A stretch of DNA of 10,230 nucleotides from Acidobacteriota bacterium. Lineage in GTDB: Bacteria; Acidobacteriota; Holophagae; Thermotomaculales; Thermotomaculaceae. The stretch's first letter is position 1. Each line of letters begins with the position of its first letter. This document shows positions 1 through 6,051 of this stretch, piece after piece. Below the pieces are notes generated by a model, which saw only the letters and a list, made by a program, of their open reading frames with translations, did not search any database and was not told the DNA's origin. The position numbers and the translations under genes are program-made. Where the stretch lies: contig QMQE01000082.1 in assembly GCA_003650445.1 (NCBI GenBank), positions 1 to 10,230 of the forward strand, in the 5' to 3' direction.

Positions 1-8
1 AAGATAGC

Positions 9-14
9 TATAAT
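9..14 (+). promoter_or_regulatory. -10 box of the initiator tRNA promoter
   Basis: A perfect TATAAT lies 13 nt before the first base of the tRNA. This fits a start site at about position 21 and a very short 5' leader for RNase P to remove. The -35 element would fall outside the window, so only the -10 half can be seen. Confidence 0.6.
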
Positions 15-27
15 AGGTATCCGGTGA

Positions 28-104
28 CGCGGGGTAGAGCAGTCAGGTAGCTCGTCGGGCTCATAACCCGGAGGCCGTGGGTTCAAATCCCACCCCCGCT
101 ACCA
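28..104 (+). tRNA. Initiator tRNA-fMet (CAU anticodon)
   Basis: This 77-nt cloverleaf has an encoded CCA end. The anticodon CAT sits in the loop CTCATAA. Three features mark it as the initiator rather than the elongator tRNA-Met. The first base C28 faces T100, so position 1-72 is unpaired; the anticodon stem carries three consecutive G-C pairs (GGG/CCC); and the D stem has an A11-U24 pair. The acceptor stem GCGGGG/CCCCGC and the T-loop TTCAAAT are intact. The gene stands alone, with its own -10 box upstream and a hairpin terminator 10 nt downstream, so it is probably transcribed independently of the ribosomal protein genes that follow. Confidence 0.97.
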
Positions 105-114
105 ATTTTCAAAT

Positions 115-144
115 GCAACGCTCCGAAAGAGTGGGGCTTTTTTT
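115..144 (+). terminator. Intrinsic terminator of the tRNA gene
   Basis: GC at 115-116 pairs with GC at 136-137, and CGCTC at 119-123 pairs with GAGTG at 129-133 (one G-U), with a small AA/GG internal loop and a CGAAA loop. A run of seven T follows at 138-144. Confidence 0.75.
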
Positions 145-159
145 GTCTTTGGTACAGGT

Positions 160-188
160 TTGCTTGACGCCAAGACAATTACTATGAT
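160..188 (+). promoter_or_regulatory. Candidate sigma-70 promoter for rplU-rpmA
   Basis: TATGAT at 183-188 matches the -10 consensus at five of six positions. With a 17-nt spacer the -35 would be TTGCTT at 160-165. A better -35 sequence, TTGACG at 164-169, is only 13 nt from this -10, but could serve the weaker GATACA at 186-191 with a 16-nt spacer. Either choice gives a leader of roughly 40 nt, too short for an elaborate ribosomal-protein leader. Confidence 0.4.
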
Positions 189-232
189 ACAGTCAATCGC
201 TGTGACGAGATTTCGAGGGAGGATTTTGGAAC

Positions 233-544
233 ATGTACGCAATAGTTGAAACCCAAGGCAAGCAGCACAAGGTAATTGAAGGCCAGATTCTCATCGTTGA
301 CCGGCTGGTGGCAGATGAGGGCAGCACCATTGATCTGGACAAGGTAAAGCTGCTGGGAAAGGACGACAGTGTAGAGGTCGGTACGCCGTACGTGGACGGT
401 GCCAACGTCACAGCCAAAGTCCTGGAACATAAGAAAGGCAAGAAGATTCTGGTGTTCAAAAAGAAAAGACGAAAACAGTACAAACGGTTGAGAGGCCATC
501 GGCAATTACTGACCGTTTTGCAAATTGAAGGAATCAAGGGGTAA
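233..544 (+). CDS. rplU: 50S ribosomal protein bL21
   Basis: Encodes ribosomal protein bL21, a 23S rRNA-binding component of the large subunit. The 103-residue length is normal for the family. The start MYAIVETQGKQ matches the conserved N-terminus. The basic C-terminal part carries the run FKKKRRKQYKR (about 75-85) followed by GHRQ (88-91), the family's rRNA-contacting signature. The ATG is preceded at good spacing by a strong ribosome binding site, GAGGGAGGA (215-223). rpmA follows after 3 nt, the near-universal rplU-rpmA pair, so the two subunit proteins are made together. A candidate promoter lies just upstream. No anomalies are seen. Confidence 0.98.
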   Translation: MYAIVETQGKQHKVIEGQILIVDRLVADEGSTIDLDKVKLLGKDDSVEVGTPYVDGANVTAKVLEHKKGKKILVFKKKRRKQYKRLRGHRQLLTVLQIEGIKG

Positions 545-547
545 GTA

Positions 548-808
548 ATGGCTCATAAAAAAGGACAGGGAAGTTCCAGAAACGGCAGAGACAGTAACGC
601 TCAGCGCCTTGGTATAAAGCGCCAGGACGGCCAGCTGATCAATGCCGGGACCATTATTGTTCGTCAGCGTGGCACCCATTTCAAACCGGGTGAAAATGTC
701 GGCCGTGGTAAAGATGATACATTATTCGCACTGGCTACCGGCATTGTCCGGTTCCGTGACCGGGGCCGCCTCGGTAAATTTGTAACCATAACAGAAGCGC
801 TTCACTAA
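548..808 (+). CDS. rpmA: 50S ribosomal protein bL27
   Basis: Encodes bL27, whose N-terminal tail reaches the peptidyl-transferase centre and helps stabilise tRNA substrates. The 86-residue length is typical. The protein begins MAHKKGQGSSRNGRDS directly, without the cleavable N-terminal extension found in Firmicutes and Fusobacteria, consistent with a proteobacterial-type lineage. Other conserved stretches are GTIIVRQRGT and HFKPGENVGRGKDDTLFA. The ribosome binding site AAGGGG overlaps the end of rplU. The gene ends 20 nt before a strong GC hairpin that probably terminates most transcripts of this pair. Confidence 0.98.
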   Translation: MAHKKGQGSSRNGRDSNAQRLGIKRQDGQLINAGTIIVRQRGTHFKPGENVGRGKDDTLFALATGIVRFRDRGRLGKFVTITEALH

Positions 809-828
809 TTCTGTTTTCTTGATCTATC

Positions 829-856
829 GGGGGGCCTTGTGCCCCCCTTTGTTGTT
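829..856 (+). terminator. GC-rich hairpin between rpmA and obg, terminator or attenuator
   Basis: Seven perfect G-C pairs, GGGGGGC (829-835) with GCCCCCC (841-847), around a CTTGT loop. A T-rich but interrupted tract (TTTGTTGTTT) follows. No convincing promoter is visible between it and obg, so it may act as a partial terminator that lowers expression of the downstream genes relative to the ribosomal proteins; that role is inference. Confidence 0.7.
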
Positions 857-870
857 TCAGGCGGTTTTTT

Positions 871-1947
871 ATGTTTGTTGATGAAATGAAAATGATTGTC
901 CAGGCGGGAAGCGGCGGCAATGGCTGCGTGAGTTTCCGCCGGGAAAAATATGTTCCAAAAGGTGGCCCGGATGGCGGGGATGGCGGGGATGGCGGGGACG
1001 TGATTTTTGAAGGCCATGCCGGTATGAACAGCCTGACCCGGCTGCGCCAGCGACAGCATTACCGGGGGGAAAGGGGTGAACACGGCAAGGGCAAGGATAT
1101 GCACGGCCGAAACGGCTCCCCCTGTATCATCAAAGTGCCAATGGGAACCATTGTCCGGGATGCGGAAACCGGAGAACTCCTGGCAGAGATTCTTGAAAAT
1201 GGCCAGCAGGTTGTCATTCAAAAGGGCGGCCGGGGCGGAAAAGGGAATGCACGGTTTTCAACTGCAACGGACCGGGCCCCAAGATATGCAGAGGAGGGAC
1301 AACTCATTGAACCCATCCGCATCCGTCTTGAACTGAAGTTGATTGCGGATGTGGCACTGGTCGGATTCCCCAACGCCGGTAAATCCACGCTGATCTCCCG
1401 TATTTCAAGTGCCCGTCCAAAGGTTGATGAGTATGAATTCACAACCCTTCACCCCAATCTCGGTGTTGTGACCTATGATGATTTCAAATCTTTTCTCGTT
1501 GCAGATATTCCCGGGCTCATCGAAGGCGCAGCTGAGGGACGAGGGCTTGGGGTTAAATTCCTGCGTCACATTGAACGGACGCGGGTACTTCTTCATCTGC
1601 TGGATGGAAGCACTCCCCACGGGTCTCTGATAAATGAATTCGAGACAATTCGAAAAGAGGTGAAAAAGTTCAATCCAGACATGCTGAATCGTCATTATGC
1701 CGTCGCGGTAAATAAGATGGACAGTCTGTTCTCTGAGAACGAATTGGATGAAATCAAACAATTTTGCCAGGAAAAACAGATTCCGTTTTTTCAAATTTCC
1801 GCAGTTACCGGAGAGGGACTGGACAAGATGATACCCAAACTGGGGCACCTGGTTGAGGCCAGCCGCCCTGCACCTACAACGACAGAAGAACTCCATCAGA
1901 AAACAGAGGCCCCAGACCGAAAAACTCTTTTTTTGAACGAGGTATAA
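871..1947 (+). CDS. obg: Obg family ribosome-associated GTPase
   Basis: Encodes the essential GTPase Obg (ObgE/CgtA), which binds the 50S subunit during late assembly and links it to the guanine nucleotide and stress state. The glycine-rich Obg fold covers about residues 1-158, including the conserved Asp-Gly-Gly repeats at 32-43. The G domain follows: G1 GFPNAGKS (165-172), switch I with TT (191-192), G3 DIPGLIEGA (212-220), G4 NKMD (281-284) and G5 SAVTGEG (310-316). After the G domain only about 30 residues remain, so the OCT domain of some Firmicute Obg proteins is absent. A ribosome binding site, AGGCGG (859-864), precedes the ATG by six T residues. The stop codon directly abuts the nadD start, indicating coupled translation. 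Confidence 0.97.
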   Translation: MFVDEMKMIVQAGSGGNGCVSFRREKYVPKGGPDGGDGGDGGDVIFEGHAGMNSLTRLRQRQHYRGERGEHGKGKDMHGRNGSPCIIKVPMGTIVRDAETGELLAEILENGQQVVIQKGGRGGKGNARFSTATDRAPRYAEEGQLIEPIRIRLELKLIADVALVGFPNAGKSTLISRISSARPKVDEYEFTTLHPNLGVVTYDDFKSFLVADIPGLIEGAAEGRGLGVKFLRHIERTRVLLHLLDGSTPHGSLINEFETIRKEVKKFNPDMLNRHYAVAVNKMDSLFSENELDEIKQFCQEKQIPFFQISAVTGEGLDKMIPKLGHLVEASRPAPTTTEELHQKTEAPDRKTLFLNEV

Positions 1948-2574
1948 ATGATCGGTTACTACGGTGGAAGCTTCGATCCTATTCATAATGGCCACGTAGA
2001 AATCGCCCGATATATTGCTGGTTTTGACACAGTCAAATCTGTTTGTTTTGTACCTGCCGGGGCTCATCCCCTTGGGAAACAAATTTCTGAATTCCACCAT
2101 CGTATGCAAATGATAAATTTGGCCATAAACGGAATTCAGGGATTGGAGGCCTCAGATGCGGATTGTTGCGGGGAAGGGCCCTCTTACACAATCCACCTGT
2201 TGCACCGGCTGAAACAGATAGAGAAAATGCCCTTTTTCTTTATCGCGGGCATGGACAACCTGAATCAGTTTTTTGAATGGAAGAATTGGGAAGAAATCCT
2301 CCTTACTTTTCCCATTGCATTTACTTCACGGGCCGGCGTGGACCCGGACAAAGATGCCGTGAAACGAATCTCCAAAACCATCGGGAAGGCCATTCCCATT
2401 GTTAATGAACTGGATAGTGAATTTTCCGGCCCGGCAATTTTGAAGGTACCCGACATTAATATTTCTTCCAGTGAAATTCGTAAAATGATTTTGAACGGAG
2501 AATTACCATCTGGTATGATACACTCGGATGTACTTGATTACATAGAAACGCATGATTTATACAGGAAGGGGTAA
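1948..2574 (+). CDS. nadD: Nicotinate-nucleotide adenylyltransferase
   Basis: Transfers AMP from ATP to nicotinic acid mononucleotide, making deamido-NAD in NAD synthesis. The nucleotidyltransferase signature is complete: GGSFDPIHNGH (6-16) with the HxGH histidines H13 and H16, and the C-terminal ISSSEIR motif (172-178). GEGPSYT (75-81) and GMDNL (101-105) with the nearby tryptophans W111 and W114 match NadD substrate-pocket regions. The usual PPHK segment is divergent here (PAGAHPLGK, 36-44). At 208 residues the length is normal. The ATG begins at the base after the obg stop, with GAGG (1938-1941) as ribosome binding site inside obg. In many relatives proB lies between obg and nadD; it is absent here. 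Confidence 0.95.
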   Translation: MIGYYGGSFDPIHNGHVEIARYIAGFDTVKSVCFVPAGAHPLGKQISEFHHRMQMINLAINGIQGLEASDADCCGEGPSYTIHLLHRLKQIEKMPFFFIAGMDNLNQFFEWKNWEEILLTFPIAFTSRAGVDPDKDAVKRISKTIGKAIPIVNELDSEFSGPAILKVPDINISSSEIRKMILNGELPSGMIHSDVLDYIETHDLYRKG

Positions 2575-2576
2575 AC

Positions 2577-2909
2577 ATGGAATTATTGGACCTGATTGTC
2601 CAGGCAGCGGAGGAAAAGAAGGCAGAGAATATTTCAGTTCTGAAAGTAACAGAGCTGACAACAATTGCAGATTTTTTCTTTATCACCAACGGATTATCAA
2701 AAACGCAGAACCAGGCAATAGCCGACGAAATTCTTAAAAAAGCCGGACAAAAGCCCTTCAGCGTGGAGGGATATGACCTTGCGGAATGGATTTTGATTGA
2801 TTTTGGAGATGTAATTGTCCATATTTTTACTGAGGAGAAACGGGCAACTTACAACCTGGAAAGCCTGTGGGCCGATGCCGAAAAGCTGATTCGGCGAAAT
2901 GAAGATTAG
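2577..2909 (+). CDS. rsfS: Ribosomal silencing factor RsfS (Iojap/YbeB family)
   Basis: RsfS binds uL14 on the 50S subunit and blocks joining of the 30S subunit, lowering translation during starvation. The 110-residue protein shows the family's conserved blocks: ADFFFITNG (31-39), QNQAIADEI (44-52), WILIDFGDVIVHIF (71-84) and YNLESLWADA (92-101). It starts 2 nt after the nadD stop, with an AGGAAGGGG ribosome binding site overlapping the end of nadD. Its last 11 nt overlap rlmH. The placement nadD-rsfS-rlmH is widespread in bacteria and supports the identification. Confidence 0.96.
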   Translation: MELLDLIVQAAEEKKAENISVLKVTELTTIADFFFITNGLSKTQNQAIADEILKKAGQKPFSVEGYDLAEWILIDFGDVIVHIFTEEKRATYNLESLWADAEKLIRRNED

Positions 2910-3360
2910 TGTAGTCTGGCCGGGAAAAACCCGGAATCGGCAGCTGAAGGAACTGGAAGAAGACTACCTGAAGCGTGTGAATCGGTTCAATCGGGTGGAA
3001 CGGGTGGTTTTAGCTGAGAGTCGCGAATCAAACGCACGCCGTCGGCAAACGGCGGAAGCAGTTGATTTTTTGAATTATCTGTCCACCGGTGATGATCCTA
3101 TCCTGATGGACGAAGGGGGAAAACGGATGACTTCCCGTGAGTTTGCAAAATTTATTGAAAAGAAGCTGACTTACGGCAGTTTGAATCCGGTATTCCTCGT
3201 GGGCGGCGAAAATGGCTTCGGAGGGGTAATCCGGGAAAAGGGCTTTGAATCCATTTCTCTTTCCCCCATGACCCTGACCCATGAATGGGCACGGTGCCTG
3301 CTGTTGGAACAGTTGTACCGGGCATTCACAATTATCCGGAACATCCGGTATCAGAGGTAA
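2899..3360 (+). CDS. rlmH: 23S rRNA pseudouridine-1915 N3-methyltransferase
   Basis: RlmH is a SPOUT-class methyltransferase that uses S-adenosylmethionine to methylate pseudouridine 1915 in helix 69 of 23S rRNA, acting on the assembled 70S ribosome. At 153 residues it has the family's usual length. The SAM-binding knot is visible as LVGGENG (100-106) and the SLSPMTLTHEWAR block (120-132), followed by LLLEQLYRAFTIIRN (134-148). The C-terminus reads RYQR, whereas E. coli and S. aureus RlmH end in YHR or YHK. The final basic residue is kept but the histidine is replaced by glutamine. The start codon lies inside rsfS, implying translational coupling. Confidence 0.95.
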   Translation: MKISVVWPGKTRNRQLKELEEDYLKRVNRFNRVERVVLAESRESNARRRQTAEAVDFLNYLSTGDDPILMDEGGKRMTSREFAKFIEKKLTYGSLNPVFLVGGENGFGGVIREKGFESISLSPMTLTHEWARCLLLEQLYRAFTIIRNIRYQR

Positions 3361-3363
3361 ATC

Positions 3364-4641
3364 ATGAAATTCCGTACCATTGCCCTGATTTCACTTACTG
3401 TGTTGATTCTGATTTTTATAAGCGCCGCCGTTTACATGAATCACGAACTTCTTCAGACCTCGTTTCATTTGCCTGCGGGGCTGGAAGTGGACCTGGACCG
3501 GATACTCATCCTTGTATTTCTTGCCGGGGTAGTGGGCATGTTTCTCATGTACCGGTCCATCCGCCTGGGCAGCAATCTGACCTGGCGCACCAGTCGGCAT
3601 TTCGTCCACGCACTGAACCACCTCTACGCCGACCGATACCCGGAAGCAATGGAAGAAATTGAAAAGGCACACGAAAAATCCGCAAACAATTATGACATTC
3701 TCATGACCATGGGTGTCATTTACAAACGCCTTGAGCAATACGAAAATGCCGCAACCGCTTTCCGAAAAGCATTTTCCAGAAAAACCACCGTTCAGGCCTT
3801 TTTGAAATTACTGGATGTCCTGCCGCACACAGAGGTGGAACCGGACAGTCGGGAACTTCTGAAGCTGGCTCAGAAAATACGGAAAGAATCCCGTACCACC
3901 GCCTACCGTGCGCTGTTAAATTACCTGAAACAGACGGGAGACTGGATTCGGGCCGTCAAGGTTTACTGGAAAGGGAGAAAAGAGGATCGCACCCTGTTTC
4001 CGGAAAATGAGGGAGCTGAAATCCGGTACGAATTGGGCAAGACGAGGGAATCTGAACACATCCTGAAAGAATTGATTGCAGATTTTCCTGATTTCACACC
4101 GGCCTATGTCCGATATGGAGAGCTGCTGCGGAAAAAGGGCAAAACAAAGGAAATGCTTGCCGTAATGAAGCAGGGATTTTCCCGTACCCACATTGTTGTG
4201 TTTTTACAGATGATTGAAGATACCTTATTGGAACTGGGAGACCCTGAAAAGGCGGTGGAGGAACTGGGTCAAATCGTCCTCAATGAAAACCACCATGTAC
4301 TGGCACGATTCTACTTGGGGAAACTCTACTATCGGCTTGAAATGCTTGAAAAAGCAAGGGAAATCTTCGAACAGCTTGAAGGAGAGGTGGCGTACATCCC
4401 GGCATTGACCTACTACCTGGCCCGGATCTATCACCGGAAAGGCGAATACCATACGGCAATCCATTACCTGGAACAAATGGTTCAACATGCCCATCTGCTG
4501 GATTTTCATTTCCACTGCAGCCAGTGCAATACACCGCTTAACACATGGGCAGAACGCTGCCCGCAATGCGGCAGCATTAATTCGGTTCAAATGATTTTCG
4601 AAGAATTGAAGTCTGACGCTACCCCGATTTTCATGCTGTAG
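3364..4641 (+). CDS. LapA-LapB-like membrane TPR protein with C-terminal zinc ribbon
   Basis: LapB (YciM) controls LPS amount in E. coli by promoting FtsH-mediated degradation of LpxC; LapA is its small two-helix membrane partner. This 425-residue protein seems to combine both. Residues 5-24 form a first membrane helix. A turn with N26 and a beta-like stretch (LLQTSFHL) follows, then a second helix at about 47-66 with FLAGVVGMF, which is the LapA/DUF1049 layout. Residues 77-375 are a helical TPR array (for example 111-140, 312-337, 345-373). The C-terminus holds a rubredoxin-like ribbon with C385, C388, C399 and C402 in C-x2-C-x10-C-x2-C spacing, as in LapB. Both ends of the hairpin should face the cytoplasm, leaving the repeats cytosolic. 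It starts 3 nt after rlmH. The LPS role is inferred from architecture. Confidence 0.8.
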   Translation: MKFRTIALISLTVLILIFISAAVYMNHELLQTSFHLPAGLEVDLDRILILVFLAGVVGMFLMYRSIRLGSNLTWRTSRHFVHALNHLYADRYPEAMEEIEKAHEKSANNYDILMTMGVIYKRLEQYENAATAFRKAFSRKTTVQAFLKLLDVLPHTEVEPDSRELLKLAQKIRKESRTTAYRALLNYLKQTGDWIRAVKVYWKGRKEDRTLFPENEGAEIRYELGKTRESEHILKELIADFPDFTPAYVRYGELLRKKGKTKEMLAVMKQGFSRTHIVVFLQMIEDTLLELGDPEKAVEELGQIVLNENHHVLARFYLGKLYYRLEMLEKAREIFEQLEGEVAYIPALTYYLARIYHRKGEYHTAIHYLEQMVQHAHLLDFHFHCSQCNTPLNTWAERCPQCGSINSVQMIFEELKSDATPIFML

Positions 4642-4654
4642 AGCCTGGGGGCTT

Positions 4655-4689
4655 ATGGTAAAATCGATTGGAAAACTGAATCGTACCAT
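4655..4689 (+). promoter_or_regulatory. Possible hairpin in the yebC leader
   Basis: ATGGTA (4655-4660) pairs fully with TACCAT (4684-4689), and CGATT (4665-4669) pairs with AATCG (4679-4683). There is a four-base AAAT bulge and a nine-base loop. The structure ends six bases before the yebC ribosome binding site (GGAGGGA, 4696-4702) and has no T tract, so it is not a terminator. It could influence yebC translation or mRNA processing; that is inference, and it may be chance. Confidence 0.35.
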
Positions 4690-4704
4690 GTAAATGGAGG
4701 GAAT

Positions 4705-5445
4705 ATGTCTGGACACAGTAAATGGGCAAATATCAAACACAAAAAGGGCCGGGAAGACGCCAAACGAGGAAAGGTCTTTACCCGCCTGATTAAGGAAATC
4801 ACTGTCGCCGCCCGGATGGGCGGGGGAGACGAAAGCGCCAACCCCCGGCTCAGAAGCGCAGTTGCAGCAGGAAAAGCGGCAAATATGCCGGCAGACAATA
4901 TCAAACGGGCTATTATGAAAGGCACCGGTGAACTGGAAGGAGTCAGCTACGAAGAAGCCGTCTACGAAGGATATGGCCCCGGTGGCGTTGCAGTAATTGT
5001 GGAATGCCTGACTGACAACCGAAACCGCACCACACCTGAAATTCGGTATCTCTTCGGAAAATACAATGGAAACCTCGGTGAAAACGGGTCCGTATCCTGG
5101 ATGTTTAACCGGAAGGGGTATATCACTATCGAAAAAGAAAAGATTGATGAAGAAAAGCTGTTCGATATTGTCGTTGATAATGGTGGAGAAGATGTGCTGG
5201 ATGAAGGAGAAACCTGGGGTGTGTACAGTGACATTGAAAACTTTGAAACAGTCAGGGAAGCTTTGGAAACAGCCGGAGTGGAAATGAGGGAAGCCAGTCT
5301 CTCCATGATTCCCACCACCACTGTCCACGTTGAAGGGAAGAAACTTAAATCCGTACTGAAATTGCTGGATGCCTTCGAAGACCATGATGATGTCCAGAAC
5401 GTCTGGTCCAACATGGATTTTGATGAGGCGGAACTGGAAGAATAG
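4705..5445 (+). CDS. yebC: YebC/TACO1 family protein
   Basis: The product is a full-length (246-residue) member of the YebC/PmpR/TACO1 family. The invariant N-terminal motif MSGHSKWANIKHKK is followed by the family's DAKRGKVFTRLIKEI stretch. NMPADNIKRAIMKG (65-78) and the YEGYGPGGVAVIVE region (97-110) are also diagnostic. Members have been annotated as DNA-binding regulators, but mitochondrial TACO1 and bacterial YebC also act at the ribosome as translation factors easing difficult sequences such as proline runs. The ribosomal neighbourhood here fits the second view but does not prove it. A strong GGAGGGA ribosome binding site precedes the ATG. The stop directly abuts the ruvC start, the common yebC-ruvC pairing. 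Confidence 0.96.
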   Translation: MSGHSKWANIKHKKGREDAKRGKVFTRLIKEITVAARMGGGDESANPRLRSAVAAGKAANMPADNIKRAIMKGTGELEGVSYEEAVYEGYGPGGVAVIVECLTDNRNRTTPEIRYLFGKYNGNLGENGSVSWMFNRKGYITIEKEKIDEEKLFDIVVDNGGEDVLDEGETWGVYSDIENFETVREALETAGVEMREASLSMIPTTTVHVEGKKLKSVLKLLDAFEDHDDVQNVWSNMDFDEAELEE

Positions 5446-5925
5446 ATGAGGATTATCGGCATTGATCCCGGCACAACCTGTACCGGGATCGGCATTGTGG
5501 AAAGTGACCGCAGGGGAGAATGCTCCCCTGTTTTTTTTACCGCTTTACGCTTCAAATCCAGAGACCTTGCAATCATACTCCCCGACTTTTTTCTCCGCCT
5601 CAACGAAATCCTGGATACTCACCACCCGGATACCGCCGCCATAGAAGACATTTTCACCGGCGTCAACGTTAAATCCACCGTAAAACTGGCGCATCTCAGG
5701 GGAACTGCAATCGCCGCTTTGGGGTTAAAAGAAATTCCCGTGGCCGCATACGCTCCACGTTCCGTAAAAAAAACCATCGCGGGCTATGGCCAGGCAGATA
5801 AGGAACAGCTTCGCTTTCTTGTTGAAACACAGTTGGGAATCAAGCTGGAAAAAGCTCCCCTTGACGTATCCGATGCACTGGCAGTTGCCCTTTGCCATGC
5901 ACAACATATCGCCTTCGAAAGCTGA
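5446..5925 (+). CDS. ruvC: Holliday junction resolvase RuvC
   Basis: RuvC cuts Holliday junctions as a homodimer working with the RuvAB branch-migration motor. The RNase H-like fold is recognisable from IIGIDPGT at the N-terminus. The four expected catalytic acidic residues are present: D7, E67 (AIEDIF), and D140 and D143 (PLDVSDALAVALCHA). VKSTVKLAHLRG (75-86) and YAPRSVKKTIAGYGQADKEQ (102-121) are conserved family blocks. At 159 residues it is near the usual length. The ATG follows the yebC stop directly. Unlike many genomes, ruvA and ruvB do not follow; the next gene is convergent, so ruvC is the last gene of the operon here. Confidence 0.96.
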   Translation: MRIIGIDPGTTCTGIGIVESDRRGECSPVFFTALRFKSRDLAIILPDFFLRLNEILDTHHPDTAAIEDIFTGVNVKSTVKLAHLRGTAIAALGLKEIPVAAYAPRSVKKTIAGYGQADKEQLRFLVETQLGIKLEKAPLDVSDALAVALCHAQHIAFES

Positions 5926-6010
5926 TGAGGCAAGGTTGAGGGACGAAACAATGGAAGCGTACCTGAAAGTGCAAGCAAGAACGGGACAAGTCAGAAAATC
6001 AACTGTCTTT

Positions 6011-6046
6011 GCTTTCTTCGCGCACTCGCATCTGTGCTTTTCTACA
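6011..6046 (+). repeat. Hexamer-type intergenic repeat, copy A
   Basis: Lies in the convergent gap between ruvC and the EAL gene. It shares the 14-mer TTCGCGCACTCGCA (6017-6030) exactly with 8288-8301, then continues in six-base steps to a CTAC end. It is the most degraded of four related copies. No clear terminator is visible in this 126-nt gap. Confidence 0.6.
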
Positions 6047-6051
6047 CGGAA

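Noticed and set aside
970..996. Three perfect tandem copies of GATGGCGGG inside obg
   Set aside because: They encode the Asp-Gly-Gly series that is conserved in Obg proteins, so the DNA repeat is explained by protein constraint.
1405..2109. Minus-strand ORF of 234 codons opposite obg and nadD
   Set aside because: Antisense to conserved motifs of both genes; the composition is not protein-like and no family is recognised.
4668..4696. Possible promoter for yebC (TTGGAA with TAAATG)
   Set aside because: The -10 matches only three of six positions and overlaps the ribosome binding site region. Read-through from the operon is the simpler explanation.
4225..5385. Long minus-strand ORF (386 codons) opposite lapAB and yebC
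   Set aside because: It is antisense to two well-supported genes, its translation resembles no family, and it has no promoter or ribosome binding site of note. It is a shadow of plus-strand codon bias.
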